NCBI GenBank assembly: GCA_016293865.1
Contig: JAEDDG010000003.1
Location: forward strand, 36,067-100,066
DNA: 64,000 nt
Origin: Oscillospiraceae bacterium
GTDB lineage: Bacteria > Bacillota > Clostridia > Oscillospirales > Oscillospiraceae
Direction of reading: 5' to 3'
In this document: one piece after another, positions 17,028-25,048 of the stretch
Layout: the number at the start of each line of letters is the position of its first letter
Numbering within the stretch: position 1 is the first letter of the stretch
Notes under the pieces: generated by a model
Told to the model about the DNA's origin: nothing
The model's input: the letters and a program-made list of their open reading frames with translations, nothing else
Databases searched by the model: none
Made by a program: the position numbers and the translations under genes

Positions 17028-17981
17028 ATCGAAGCTCTCCCACTAACCATTCTGCTTTTCATCGCCGGCCTGATTCTGATCATCATCGGCGGCGATAAAT
17101 TTGTCGATGCAGCCGTGGCCATTGCCAAACGGATGGGCATCAGCGAAATCATCATCGGCGCAACCATCGTCAGCCTGGGCACGACGCTGCCGGAAATTCT
17201 TGTTTCCACAACGGCCGGTCTGGAAGGCTCGGCGGACATTGCCACGGGCAATGCGTTCGGCTCCATCATCTGCAACACTGCCTTTATCGCCGGTCTGACA
17301 CAGCTGATCCGGCCCACCACAGCCATTGACGCCCGCTCTCTGAGATGGCGCGTGCTTTTCTTTTACGCCGCAGGCGCCGTCTGCCTTGCTTTCGGCCTCG
17401 GCATGCAGCACTTCGGTCTCGCGGCCGGGCTGATTCTGCTTGCAATGTTCGCGCTTTACGCCTGGCTGACCATTTCCATTAAGGGCGACAGTCCGGAAGA
17501 GGACAAGCCGGCTGAAAATGACGACAGCGGGAAACAAAAGCCCATCTGGCAGAATATCCTGATACTCATTGTCACTGCCGCCATGCTGTATGTCGGCGCA
17601 AAGCTGCTGGTGGACAAAGGCATTATTCTGGCAGAACTGGCCGGCATTCCGGAGCGCGTCATCGGCGTGACATTCATTGCGCTGGGCACCTCTCTGCCGG
17701 AGCTTGTGACTGCCATTACCTCTCTTATAAAAGGTCATGCCTCCGTCTCCATCGGCAACATTGTCGGTGCAAATCTGCTCAACCTTCTGCTGGTCATCGG
17801 CATTCCGTCCGTTCTGTGCGGCGTAACGCCCTCTGCCATTTCCATTACGCGGGATCTGCCCATCGCACTCGGCGTAATGGCAGTCCTGGCAATTCCCATG
17901 ATTCTCCGCAAACGCGGCAGCCGCCTGCAGGGCGCGCTGCTTGTGGCCGGCTATGCAGCCTACTGCATCTGGCAGTTCTGA
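17028..17981 (+). CDS. Calcium/sodium antiporter, YrbG/CaCA family
   Basis: Cation antiporter with two inverted halves, each carrying a family repeat: GATIVSLGTTLPEILVS in the first and GVTFIALGTSLPELVTA in the second. Ten hydrophobic segments are visible, with a short acidic cytoplasmic loop (SPEEDKPAENDD) in the middle, and total length about 317 residues, which is normal. The first membrane segment (LTILLFIAGLILIIIGGDKF) is encoded from 17028 on, but no ATG, GTG or TTG is in frame before it. The GTG at 17115 would remove that segment. I give the frame from an ATC codon at 17028, placed nine bases after AAAGGA; see findings. Confidence 0.85.
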   Translation: MEALPLTILLFIAGLILIIIGGDKFVDAAVAIAKRMGISEIIIGATIVSLGTTLPEILVSTTAGLEGSADIATGNAFGSIICNTAFIAGLTQLIRPTTAIDARSLRWRVLFFYAAGAVCLAFGLGMQHFGLAAGLILLAMFALYAWLTISIKGDSPEEDKPAENDDSGKQKPIWQNILILIVTAAMLYVGAKLLVDKGIILAELAGIPERVIGVTFIALGTSLPELVTAITSLIKGHASVSIGNIVGANLLNLLLVIGIPSVLCGVTPSAISITRDLPIALGVMAVLAIPMILRKRGSRLQGALLVAGYAAYCIWQF

Positions 17982-18006
17982 ACCGAAAACGGCAGCCGCA
18001 ATCCAG

Positions 18007-18039
18007 CCGGCGCAGCCTGTCTGCGCCGGTTCTTTTTTT
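18007..18039 (+). terminator. Terminator of the antiporter gene
   Basis: CCGGCGCAG and CTGCGCCGG form a 9-bp stem with a 5-base loop, followed by TTCTTTTTTTC. Confidence 0.85.
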
Positions 18040-18060
18040 CTGCCGACGTCCCCATGCGCT

Positions 18061-18103
18061 AAAAAAACAGGGCGGACAGCACAATTTGTGCCGTCCGCCC
18101 TGT
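18061..18103 (-). terminator. Terminator of rpsB-tsf
   Basis: On the minus strand ACAGGGCGGAC pairs with GTCCGCCCTGT around an AT-rich loop that can pair further, followed by seven T. It converges with the antiporter terminator. Confidence 0.85.
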
Positions 18104-18164
18104 TTGGGCAAAACTCTCAACATCAGCGCGCGGCTGGCGCGCAAACATTTTCAGCGCAGGGCGC

Positions 18165-19076
18165 TTACTTAATCATGTTGGCGACTTCTTCTGCCAGATT
18201 GTCCTGCCGCTTCTCCAGGCCTTCGCCCTTCTCGAAACGGGTGGCAGCCTTGAAGGTCACCTTGCCGCCCAGAGCCTTAGCAGCGCTGGCCATATACTTC
18301 TCAACGGTCATGGAGCCGTCCTTCACGAACTCCTGCTGCAGCAGGCAGTTTTCGCCGTAGAACTTATTCAGCTTGCCCATAACGATCTTTTCACGGACCT
18401 GCTCGGGCTTGCCGGCCATTTTGGGATCGTTGGCCATCTGCGCCATCATGATCTTCTTCTCTTCGTCCAGGACATCCTGCGTGACCTGGGACTTATCCCA
18501 GTAACGGGGATTCAGAGCGGCGATCTGCATGGCAATGTCCTTGCCGATTTCAGTCGCATCAATGCCGCCCTCAACTTCAAGATTGACCAGAACGCCGATC
18601 TTGCCGCCTGCATGGATATACGGAACGGAGAAGCCGTCTGCATAGCGGACAAAACGGCGGACCTTAATGTTCTCGCCGATAACCAGAACGCGGTCATTCT
18701 GCATCTCCTGCACAGTCATATCGCTGTCAGGATATTTGCAGGCATACAGAGCATCCAGATCTGCAGGATTGTCCTTTGCGACAACCTGAGCAATGCCCTT
18801 GACGTAGCTCACGAACTTCTCGTTCTTGGCAACGAAGTCGGACTCTGCGTTCACTTCGACCACAACACCGACACCGTCAATCACAGCGGCATAAGCCATG
18901 CCTTCCGCGGCAATGCGGCCGGCCTTCTTTTCAGCTGCAGCCAGACCCTTTTCACGGAGCCATTCAACAGCCTTATCCATATCACCGTCAGCAGTTGCAA
19001 GCGCTTTCTTGCAGTCCATCATGCCAACGCCGGTAATCTCACGCAGATATTTAACATCAGCAGCAGTAAATGCCAT
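18165..19076 (-). CDS. tsf: Translation elongation factor Ts
   Basis: Guanine nucleotide exchange factor for EF-Tu. The 303-residue protein starts with the UBA-like segment VKYLREITGVGMMDCKKAL and continues ATADGDMDKAVEWLREKGL, then EVNAESDFVAKNEKF, all diagnostic. A strong AGGAGG site precedes the ATG. It is the second gene after rpsB with a 55-base gap, the common bacterial pair. Confidence 0.99.
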   Translation of the reverse strand: MAFTAADVKYLREITGVGMMDCKKALATADGDMDKAVEWLREKGLAAAEKKAGRIAAEGMAYAAVIDGVGVVVEVNAESDFVAKNEKFVSYVKGIAQVVAKDNPADLDALYACKYPDSDMTVQEMQNDRVLVIGENIKVRRFVRYADGFSVPYIHAGGKIGVLVNLEVEGGIDATEIGKDIAMQIAALNPRYWDKSQVTQDVLDEEKKIMMAQMANDPKMAGKPEQVREKIVMGKLNKFYGENCLLQQEFVKDGSMTVEKYMASAAKALGGKVTFKAATRFEKGEGLEKRQDNLAEEVANMIK

Positions 19077-19131
19077 ATTCTTTTCCTCCTGTTATCATTG
19101 GTGCCGCCGGCATCCGGCGGTGGATTGTCTC

Positions 19132-19878
19132 TTACTCAGCAGCGGGCGCTTCTTCAGCGGCGGGAGCGGCTTCCTGCTCGGGCGCGGCAGCATCCTCACC
19201 CTGTCTGCCTTCCACAACGGCATTGGCCATGGTCTGGCTGATCAGCTTGATTGCACGGATTGCGTCGTCGTTGCCGGGGATCACATAATCGATCTCGTCA
19301 GGATCGCAGTTGGTGTCCACGATCGCAACGATGGGGATACGGAGCTTTCTGGCCTCGGCGATGGCGTTGCGCTCCTTGCGGGGGTCAATGATGAACAATG
19401 CAGAGGGCAGCTTCTTCATTTCCTTCACGCCGCCCAGGTATTTTTCCAGCTTGCCGATTTCGTTGGTGAGCTTGATAACTTCCTTTTTCGGAAGCAGATC
19501 GAACGTGCCGTCTTCCTGCATCTTGCGCAGCTGGGCCAGTCTGTCAATACGGGTACGCATGGTCTTGAAGTTGGTGAGCATGCCGCCCAGCCATCTTGCG
19601 TTGACATAGAACATACCGACGCGCTCTGCTTCTTCCTTCACAGCGTCCTGCGCCTGCTTTTTGGTGCCGACGAAAAGGATCGTGCCGCCGTTGGCGGTGG
19701 TGTCACGCACGAAATTGTACGCTTCTTCCAGCTTTTTCACGGTCTTCTGCAGGTCAATGATGTAAATGCCGTTGCGCTCCATGTAGATATAGGGCGCCAT
19801 TTTCGGGTTCCAGCGGCGGGTCTGATGGCCGAAATGCACACCGGCCTCCAGAAGCTGTTTCATAGATACGACTGCCAT
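19132..19878 (-). CDS. rpsB: 30S ribosomal protein S2
   Basis: Small-subunit ribosomal protein. The 248-residue protein starts MAVVSMKQLLEAGVHFGHQT and carries IIDLQKTVKKLEEAYNFV and IDPRKERNAIAEARKLRIP. The C-terminus is an A/E-rich tail (APEQEAAPAAEEAPAAE). The ATG at 19878 has AGGAGG; the upstream extension of the frame is leader. Transcribed from the promoter at 19986-20014 with a leader of about 100 bases, then tsf. Confidence 0.99.
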   Translation of the reverse strand: MAVVSMKQLLEAGVHFGHQTRRWNPKMAPYIYMERNGIYIIDLQKTVKKLEEAYNFVRDTTANGGTILFVGTKKQAQDAVKEEAERVGMFYVNARWLGGMLTNFKTMRTRIDRLAQLRKMQEDGTFDLLPKKEVIKLTNEIGKLEKYLGGVKEMKKLPSALFIIDPRKERNAIAEARKLRIPIVAIVDTNCDPDEIDYVIPGNDDAIRAIKLISQTMANAVVEGRQGEDAAAPEQEAAPAAEEAPAAE

Positions 19879-19985
19879 AATTTGTTTTCCTCCTGTGTGA
19901 TTGTTTTTTACCTCCGCGGCCTTCTGCCTTCCCCTCACCTTGCGGCACAAAGGGTAAAGATCGGTCCGCGTGCGTAATCGCGGAT

Positions 19986-20014
19986 ATTATAGCAAAAAGG
20001 ATCTCCAAAAGCAA
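19986..20014 (-). promoter_or_regulatory. SigA-type promoter of rpsB-tsf
   Basis: On the minus strand TTGCTT (20014-20009), a 17-bp spacer and a perfect TATAAT (19991-19986). Confidence 0.65.
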
Positions 20015-20054
20015 GCATTATTTTACATTCTCAGGAAATCTTCCGCCTTTTTCT

Positions 20055-20333
20055 TTAAAACCACGGCCGCTTCGGCCGTTTCTCCCGGCAGCATTCGCCG
20101 CTGATCTCAACAATGATAATATCATCCCCGATTCTCCGGATACATTCCCACGGAATGACAAAATCGTCCTCCCTGCCCAGCAGCCCGAAAAAGCGGCACG
20201 GGCCGGGAACAATGAGCGCCAGCAGCTGCCCGGTCGTGTCGTTGATCAGCACGTCGCACACGAAACCAAGGCGCATTCCGCTGCAGATGTTGATCACTTC
20301 CTTGCACCGCAGATCTGCAATCCTGCACCGCAT
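20055..20333 (-). CDS. YlmC/YmxH family PRC-barrel protein
   Basis: Small 92-residue PRC-barrel domain protein (DLRCKEVINICSGMRLG, VCDVLINDTTGQLLALIVPG, FVIPWECIRRIGDDIIIVEI). The family is widespread in spore formers; YmxH/YlmC function is unknown. The ATG at 20333 stands seven bases from AAAGGAGGA, whereas the ATG two codons upstream is too close to it. A small GC-rich hairpin in its last codons followed by TTTT may be a terminator inside the coding end. Confidence 0.85.
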   Translation of the reverse strand: MRCRIADLRCKEVINICSGMRLGFVCDVLINDTTGQLLALIVPGPCRFFGLLGREDDFVIPWECIRRIGDDIIIVEISGECCREKRPKRPWF

Positions 20334-20396
20334 ACACATTCCTCCTTTCAGAAAGCATATGCGCGCAGAGGATCTTCTATGCCCGGTGCATGCCGC

Positions 20397-20426
20397 AAAA
20401 AGAGAGACTGCAGGCGCAGTCTCTCT
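20397..20426 (-). terminator. Terminator of mgtE
   Basis: A perfect 10-bp stem (AGAGAGACTG/CAGTCTCTCT) is followed on the minus strand by TTTTTG. Confidence 0.8.
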
Positions 20427-20443
20427 TCAGCAGAAGCAGCAGA

Positions 20444-21820
20444 TTAAAGATTCAGCAGCAGGGATGCCCATCTGAAATAGATCAGCAGGCTCAGTGCGTC
20501 AACAATCGTCGTGATAAACGGGCTTGCCATCACTGCCGGGTCAAAGCCCAGCTTCTGGGCCAGCATGGGCAGCGTACAGCCCACCACCTTGGCGCATATG
20601 ACAGTGACGCCCAGCGTCAGGCATACAACCAGCGCCACCGTATACGTCACGCCGGAGGAATGCATCAGCAGCATGTCCACCAGAACAATCTTGATGAAAT
20701 TTGCCGCAGCCAGCACAATGCCGCAGAAAAACGACACGCGGATTTCTTTCCATATCACACGGAAAATATCGCTGAACTCAATATCCCCCAGAGACAGGCT
20801 GCGGATGATGGTGACAGACGCCTGACTTCCCGAATTGCCGCCGGTATCCATCAGCATCGGGATAAACGCGGTCAGAGCCACCTGTGCGGCCAGCGCGTTT
20901 TCAAAGGATGTGATGATCATCCCGGTAAAGGTGGCGGAAACCATCAGCAGCAGAAGCCAAGGGATCCGGCTTTTCCAGATGCTGAATACGCTCATTTTGA
21001 GATACGGCTTGTCTGACGGCGTAATACCGGCCATGATCTCAATGTCTTCCGTCGTCTCTTCCTCGATAACGTCCATGGCGTCGTCGACGGTGATGATGCC
21101 CACAAGGCGGTTGTCTCCGTCCACAACCGGCAGAGCGACAAAATTGTACCTGGTGAACATCTGGGCAACATCTTCCTGATCGTCCGTCGTCTTCACGGAA
21201 ATCAGGTTCGTATCCATGATATCTTCCACCAGATCGTCGTCTTCCGCCAGAATCAGGTGCTTGAGAGAGATAAAGCCCACCAGTACATTTGACGTGCTGG
21301 TTACATAACAGGTGTAGATCGTCTCCTTGTCCACACCCGTCCGGCGGATGCGCTTAATGGCCTCCTCCGCCGTCATGCCGGGACGAAGACTGACAAACTC
21401 CGTTGTCATGATGCTGCCGGCGGAATCCTCCGGATATTTGAGGACTTCATTGATCATTTTGCGCATTTCCGGATCTGCCTGCCGGAGAATACGCTTGACC
21501 ACATTGGCCGGCATTTCTTCCACAAGGTCCGCTGCGTCGTCCACATACAGCTCGTCGACGACTTCTTTCAGTTCGGCGTCGGAGAAGCCGCGGATCAGCA
21601 TCTCCTGAACATCGCTTTCCATTTCGACAAAGGTCTCTGCCGCCTGCTCTTTGGGAAGCAGACGGAAAAGAAGAGGCAATTTTTCCTCCGGCAGTTCTTC
21701 GAAAAGGATCGCGACATCCGCCGGGTTCATTGTGATCAGAATGTCACGCAGGGTGGCGTATTTTTTGTTCTCAAGGAGTGCAGAAATCGTATCCTCAAGG
21801 ACAAAAGTGTTTTCGCGCAT
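20444..21820 (-). CDS. mgtE: Magnesium transporter MgtE
   Basis: Dimeric Mg2+ channel whose cytosolic domains act as Mg2+ sensor. The 458-residue protein has the N domain (about 1-130, helical), two CBS domains (about 131-250) and five C-terminal membrane helices with the family segments FIPMLMDTGGNSGSQASVTI and FDPAVMASPFITTIVDALS. The ATG at 21820 has AGGAGG eight bases upstream. The gene is monocistronic, with its own promoter (22005-22033), a leader of about 180 bases with a short ORF and competing stems, and a terminator. Confidence 0.97.
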   Translation of the reverse strand: MRENTFVLEDTISALLENKKYATLRDILITMNPADVAILFEELPEEKLPLLFRLLPKEQAAETFVEMESDVQEMLIRGFSDAELKEVVDELYVDDAADLVEEMPANVVKRILRQADPEMRKMINEVLKYPEDSAGSIMTTEFVSLRPGMTAEEAIKRIRRTGVDKETIYTCYVTSTSNVLVGFISLKHLILAEDDDLVEDIMDTNLISVKTTDDQEDVAQMFTRYNFVALPVVDGDNRLVGIITVDDAMDVIEEETTEDIEIMAGITPSDKPYLKMSVFSIWKSRIPWLLLLMVSATFTGMIITSFENALAAQVALTAFIPMLMDTGGNSGSQASVTIIRSLSLGDIEFSDIFRVIWKEIRVSFFCGIVLAAANFIKIVLVDMLLMHSSGVTYTVALVVCLTLGVTVICAKVVGCTLPMLAQKLGFDPAVMASPFITTIVDALSLLIYFRWASLLLNL

Positions 21821-21998
21821 ACACTTACCTCCTTATCGAGGCAAGGCGAAAACAGACTCAGAAAGCGGATACGCACAAACGGCATAACCAGTCATCATCG
21901 CCTTTTCGCCCTACCTTACTGCCTGTACTACCGCTGGCGTCCACTTTCTCACCTCCAGAATATTATGATCTCAATTTCGCCGTTTCATAAACCGGCAC
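21821..21998 (-). promoter_or_regulatory. Structured mgtE leader, candidate translational attenuator
   Basis: Transcript leader from the predicted start near 21998 to the mgtE ATG. Two stems use the same strand segment and exclude each other. Stem A is long-range: minus-strand 21916-21903 (AGGTAGGGCGAAAA) with 21852-21839 (TTTTCGCCTTGCCT), 14 continuous pairs including two G-U. Stem B is local: 21845-21838 (CTTGCCTC) with 21831-21824 (GAGGTAAG), eight pairs including one G-U, and it buries the mgtE ribosome binding site. Arm one of stem A lies inside a short ORF, so translation of that ORF could decide which stem forms. No M-box core was recognised. Confidence 0.55.
21858..21944 (-). CDS. Putative 28-residue leader peptide upstream of mgtE
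   Basis: A GTG-started ORF with GGAGG seven bases upstream encodes a peptide that begins MDASGSTGSKVGRKGDDDWL and ends CRLCVSAF. It ends 37 bases before the mgtE start. The DDD run is of interest because acidic runs can destabilise ribosomes at low Mg2+, the principle described for the enterobacterial MgtL leader; the resemblance is by analogy only. The ribosome binding site is as good as that of mgtE itself, which supports translation. Codons 10-14 form one arm of the long-range stem. Confidence 0.5.
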   Translation of the reverse strand: MDASGSTGSKVGRKGDDDWLCRLCVSAF

Positions 21999-22004
21999 TT
22001 TGCA

Positions 22005-22033
22005 ATTCTAAGGCCAAAATCATGGAATGTCAA
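22005..22033 (-). promoter_or_regulatory. SigA-type promoter of mgtE
   Basis: On the minus strand a perfect TTGACA (22033-22028), a 17-bp spacer and TAGAAT (22010-22005). It lies about 185 bases upstream of the mgtE ATG and defines a long leader. Confidence 0.85.
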
Positions 22034-22169
22034 CCCCAAACCGGGTGCAAAACGTCACTTTCTCCCGATTTCAAGCGTTATTTGCATTTACACTCTGAAT
22101 TTCGGCTGAATTTCGCCTGCTGCGCGGGAATTTGAACCTTTTTGTGTCCGTCTCCTGCCGGACCTGCCT

Positions 22170-22210
22170 AAAAAAGATCGGGCGGTTCTTCGCCCCGGAA
22201 GAACCGCCCG
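22170..22210 (-). terminator. Terminator of the AI-2E-family transporter gene
   Basis: A perfect 13-bp stem (CGGGCGGTTCTTC/GAAGAACCGCCCG) is followed on the minus strand by ATCTTTTTTA. Confidence 0.9.
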
Positions 22211-22225
22211 CCTGTTTCAAAAATT

Positions 22226-23406
22226 CTACCGCCCGTTTTTCCCGTCATCCTGCGGTTCATCCGTACACTGCGGTTCATCATCCGCACACTGCGCTGCTTC
22301 CCTGCGGGCCAGCGTGCGGTTCGTGTTCTCCCGGATCAGAATCATTGCAATGGCAAACAGCGGAATAAAGAAAATCATCCCCAGAAGGCCCATCAGCTTT
22401 CCGCCGATAAACACGGCGATCAGTGTCCACAGCGGCGGAAGATCCACCGCGGCGCCCACCACATGGGGATAGATGAACTGATTTTCAATCAGCTGCACCG
22501 CCTGATAAATCGCCAGGCAAAGCAGAACCTTCGACGGATCCGCCAGAAACACGAGAAATGCGCCGATCACGCAGGATGTAATCGCCCCCACATAGGGAAT
22601 AAAGGCCAGTGCCGCCGTCAGCACGCCGATCAGACTCGCATAAGGGATGCCGAAAATGCCGAGGAAAATCGTAATCAGAGCCCCGAGAATGCAGGCTTCA
22701 ACGCAGTGTCGGATAAGAATCTGGAAAACGTCTCATTGGTCAGATCCCATACGTGGAGCAGGCTGCTGACCGTGGACTCTTTCAAATGCGCGGTCATAAG
22801 CTTTTTGACCTGCCTGGTCAGGTCGTTTTTACACAAAAGCACATAAATCGCAATGATAAAAGCAACTCCGAAAGAGATGACTCTCGATACGGCGCCTGAA
22901 ACAAAATCCACCGCCGAGGAAATCAGTGAACCTGCGCCGCCAGACAGAATCTCCATCAGCTGATTCAGATCAAACGTGTCAAACCAGTGCACAAGCATCG
23001 CCGAATCAATGTTGTATCCCTTCAGCGCTTCAGCCCACTCCGGCCATTTTTCCGCAATCAGCGTATAAAGGCTGGAGACCGATGCAACAAGATCCGGAAT
23101 GATCAGCGTACAAAGCAGCGCGATCACCAAAAGCATGCACAGCAGCGTCAGAATCAGACTGACCAGCCGCCGGAGCTTCCTTCTCGGCGGATGTCTGGTC
23201 CTGCGCGCTGCTTTGGCAAGCAGGTTCTCAAAACCGCGCATGGGCACGTTCAGAAGAAACGCGAAAAAGAAACCCAGCAGCACAGGCGCAATCAGTTCCC
23301 AGGCTTTTCCAAGGAACGCAAAAAACTCCTGCATGTTCATCAGTACAGCAAACAGCACAACGCCGAACCCAACCAGAAGAAACTGACGCTTTATACTTTT
23401 TTCCAC
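22226..23406 (-). pseudogene. AI-2E/PerM-family transporter broken by a one-base frameshift
   Basis: The first part (22675-23406) encodes four membrane segments and the long central region of an AI-2E family exporter but ends in a short out-of-frame tail. The second part (22226 to about 22715), in another frame, continues with HCVEACILGALITIFLGIFG and the family core LTAALAFIPYVGAITSC. The two frames join perfectly if one base is restored near 22713-22718, in a codon run reading F-L-I-R. The joined protein would be about 393 residues, a normal length. Promoter and terminator are intact. This is either a real recent mutation or a sequencing error; the protein family exports small molecules or ions of uncertain identity. 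Confidence 0.8.
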
Positions 23407-23538
23407 GATTGTGCCTCCAGATATTCAGCCCGAACAGACGCAGGCCGGGCATTTCCCGTTCCGCACGTCTCCGCTTTCCCGGTCACGCGGCTCTTTCAGC
23501 CCGGCGCATCGCCTGCCGCAATCGCCTGCTTTTAAACT

Positions 23539-23567
23539 ATTAAATCCGTTTTGCCCGCTTTTGTCAA
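23539..23567 (-). promoter_or_regulatory. SigA-type promoter of the AI-2E-family gene
   Basis: On the minus strand TTGACA (23567-23562), a 17-bp spacer and TTTAAT (23544-23539), about 130 bases before the gene. Confidence 0.75.
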
Positions 23568-23866
23568 CTCAAAAGCGGAATTCCCGCACATCCGCCGCCT
23601 GCGCACTTTTGTGCCGGCGGCACCTGCAGGAGGCTGACTGCCGGAGACTGTGCCGCCGTTTCCGTACAGAAACCCGGACAATCCGGCCCGTCCGGCTGAC
23701 CGGACCGGCCGGATCCGTCCAGTCTTTTCCACGTCAGGAACGCGGTATTGTGCAGAAAGCTCCGGCAGGTTTTCAAGTTAACATAATCTTCGCATGCGCA
23801 GTCCCCGGAACAGCGGAACAGGGCGCCCGGCAGGGTGCCCTGTTCCATCGTTTTCACCGGCTGTTT
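23568..23866 (-). other. Intergenic region after rpoD, no supported gene
   Basis: About 300 bases between the rpoD stop and the next promoter. It holds a strong 10-bp hairpin (GGAACAGGGC/GCCCTGTTCC at 23817-23848) just after rpoD, without a T run. A 97-codon frame spans 23564-23857 but has no ribosome binding site and no recognisable domain, so I do not call it a gene. The rpoD transcript may end at the hairpin. Confidence 0.5.
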
Positions 23867-25042
23867 TCAGTTCAGGAAATCCTTCAGTTTCTTGCTGCGG
23901 CTGGGATGACGGAGCTTCCGCAGCGCCTTTGCCTCTATCTGACGGATACGTTCACGGGTCACATTGAATTCCTTGCCCACTTCTTCCAGCGTGCGCGTAC
24001 GGCCGTCCTCCAGGCCGAAGCGCAGACGCAGGACCTTCTCCTCGCGGGGCGTCAGCGTGCTCAGCACTTCCATCAGCTGCTCCTTCAGCAGTGTAAAGGA
24101 CGCAGCCTCCGCCGGTTCAGACGCATCCTCATCGGGGATGAAGTCGCCCAGATGGCTGTCCTCCTCCTCGCCGATGGGCGTTTCCAGAGAGACGGGCTCC
24201 TGTGCAATTTTCAGAATATCGCGGACCTTGTCCACAGGCATATTCATTTCTTCGGCAATTTCTTCCGGCGTGGGATCATGGCCGAGCTCCTGCAGAAGCT
24301 GGCGGGAAACACGGATGACCTTGTTGATGGTCTCCACCATATGCACGGGGATGCGGATGGTCCGGGCCTGGTCGGCAATGGCCCGGGTAATGGCCTGCCG
24401 GATCCACCAGGTGGCATACGTGGAGAATTTATAGCCTTTTGTATAATTGAATTTTTCAACCGCCTTGATCAGGCCCAGATTTCCTTCCTGGATCAGATCG
24501 AGAAACAGCATGCCGCGGCCCACGTAACGCTTGGCGATACTGACAACCAGACGCAGGTTGGCCTCCGCCATACGCTGCTTGGCCTGCTCGTCGCCTTCAG
24601 CCATGCGCTTGGCCAGTTCGATTTCCTCCTCCGGCGTCAGCAGGCTGACCTTGCCGATCTCCTTGAGATACATGCGCACCGGGTCGTCAATGCTGAATGA
24701 ATCCATCAGCGCATCGGTGTCCGCCAGTTCTTCCTTGGAGATTTCCTCAATGTTTTCCAGTTCTTCCAGATCCGGCGCCACATCGTCATCCGGCATGACA
24801 ACCATGCTGTCTTCCTCTGTGGCGTCAATGCCCAGGTTTTCAAGGGTATCGTAGAACTTATCAATCTGATCCTGGTCCAGGTTCATTTCCTCCAGCACAT
24901 CCAGCAATTCCTTGGCGCTGAGCATGCCTTTTTTCTTGCCCTCCTCAATCAGGGCGTTCAGCCGTTCCTGATTGGACAGTTCCGGATTCTTGGCCGGATT
25001 TTTCTCTGTATCGGCCGCTGTTTTTTTCTTTTTCTGTTCCAT
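23867..25042 (-). CDS. rpoD: RNA polymerase primary sigma factor SigA/RpoD
   Basis: Housekeeping sigma factor. The 391-residue protein has an acidic N-terminal region 1.1, region 1.2 (DDPVRMYLKEIGKVSLLTPE), region 2 with NLRLVVSIAKRYVGRGMLFL and KGYKFSTYATWWIRQAITRA, region 3, and region 4 with the -35-reading helix VTRERIRQIEAKALRKLRHP. It follows dnaG by six bases, the typical dnaG-rpoD operon. Confidence 0.99.
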   Translation of the reverse strand: MEQKKKKTAADTEKNPAKNPELSNQERLNALIEEGKKKGMLSAKELLDVLEEMNLDQDQIDKFYDTLENLGIDATEEDSMVVMPDDDVAPDLEELENIEEISKEELADTDALMDSFSIDDPVRMYLKEIGKVSLLTPEEEIELAKRMAEGDEQAKQRMAEANLRLVVSIAKRYVGRGMLFLDLIQEGNLGLIKAVEKFNYTKGYKFSTYATWWIRQAITRAIADQARTIRIPVHMVETINKVIRVSRQLLQELGHDPTPEEIAEEMNMPVDKVRDILKIAQEPVSLETPIGEEEDSHLGDFIPDEDASEPAEAASFTLLKEQLMEVLSTLTPREEKVLRLRFGLEDGRTRTLEEVGKEFNVTRERIRQIEAKALRKLRHPSRSKKLKDFLN

Positions 25043-25048
25043 TATCCT

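Noticed and set aside
21821..21998. M-box (ykoK) Mg2+ riboswitch in the mgtE leader
   Set aside because: Short resemblances such as AGGTGAG and GACGCCA occur, but the order and spacing of the conserved M-box core were not found by eye. A covariance search would settle it.
23817..23848. Hairpin after rpoD as an intrinsic terminator
   Set aside because: The stem is strong but no T run follows on the minus strand. I record it as a hairpin only.
23564..23857. 97-codon minus-strand ORF after rpoD
   Set aside because: No ribosome binding site, spans a strong hairpin and the next promoter, and shows no domain.
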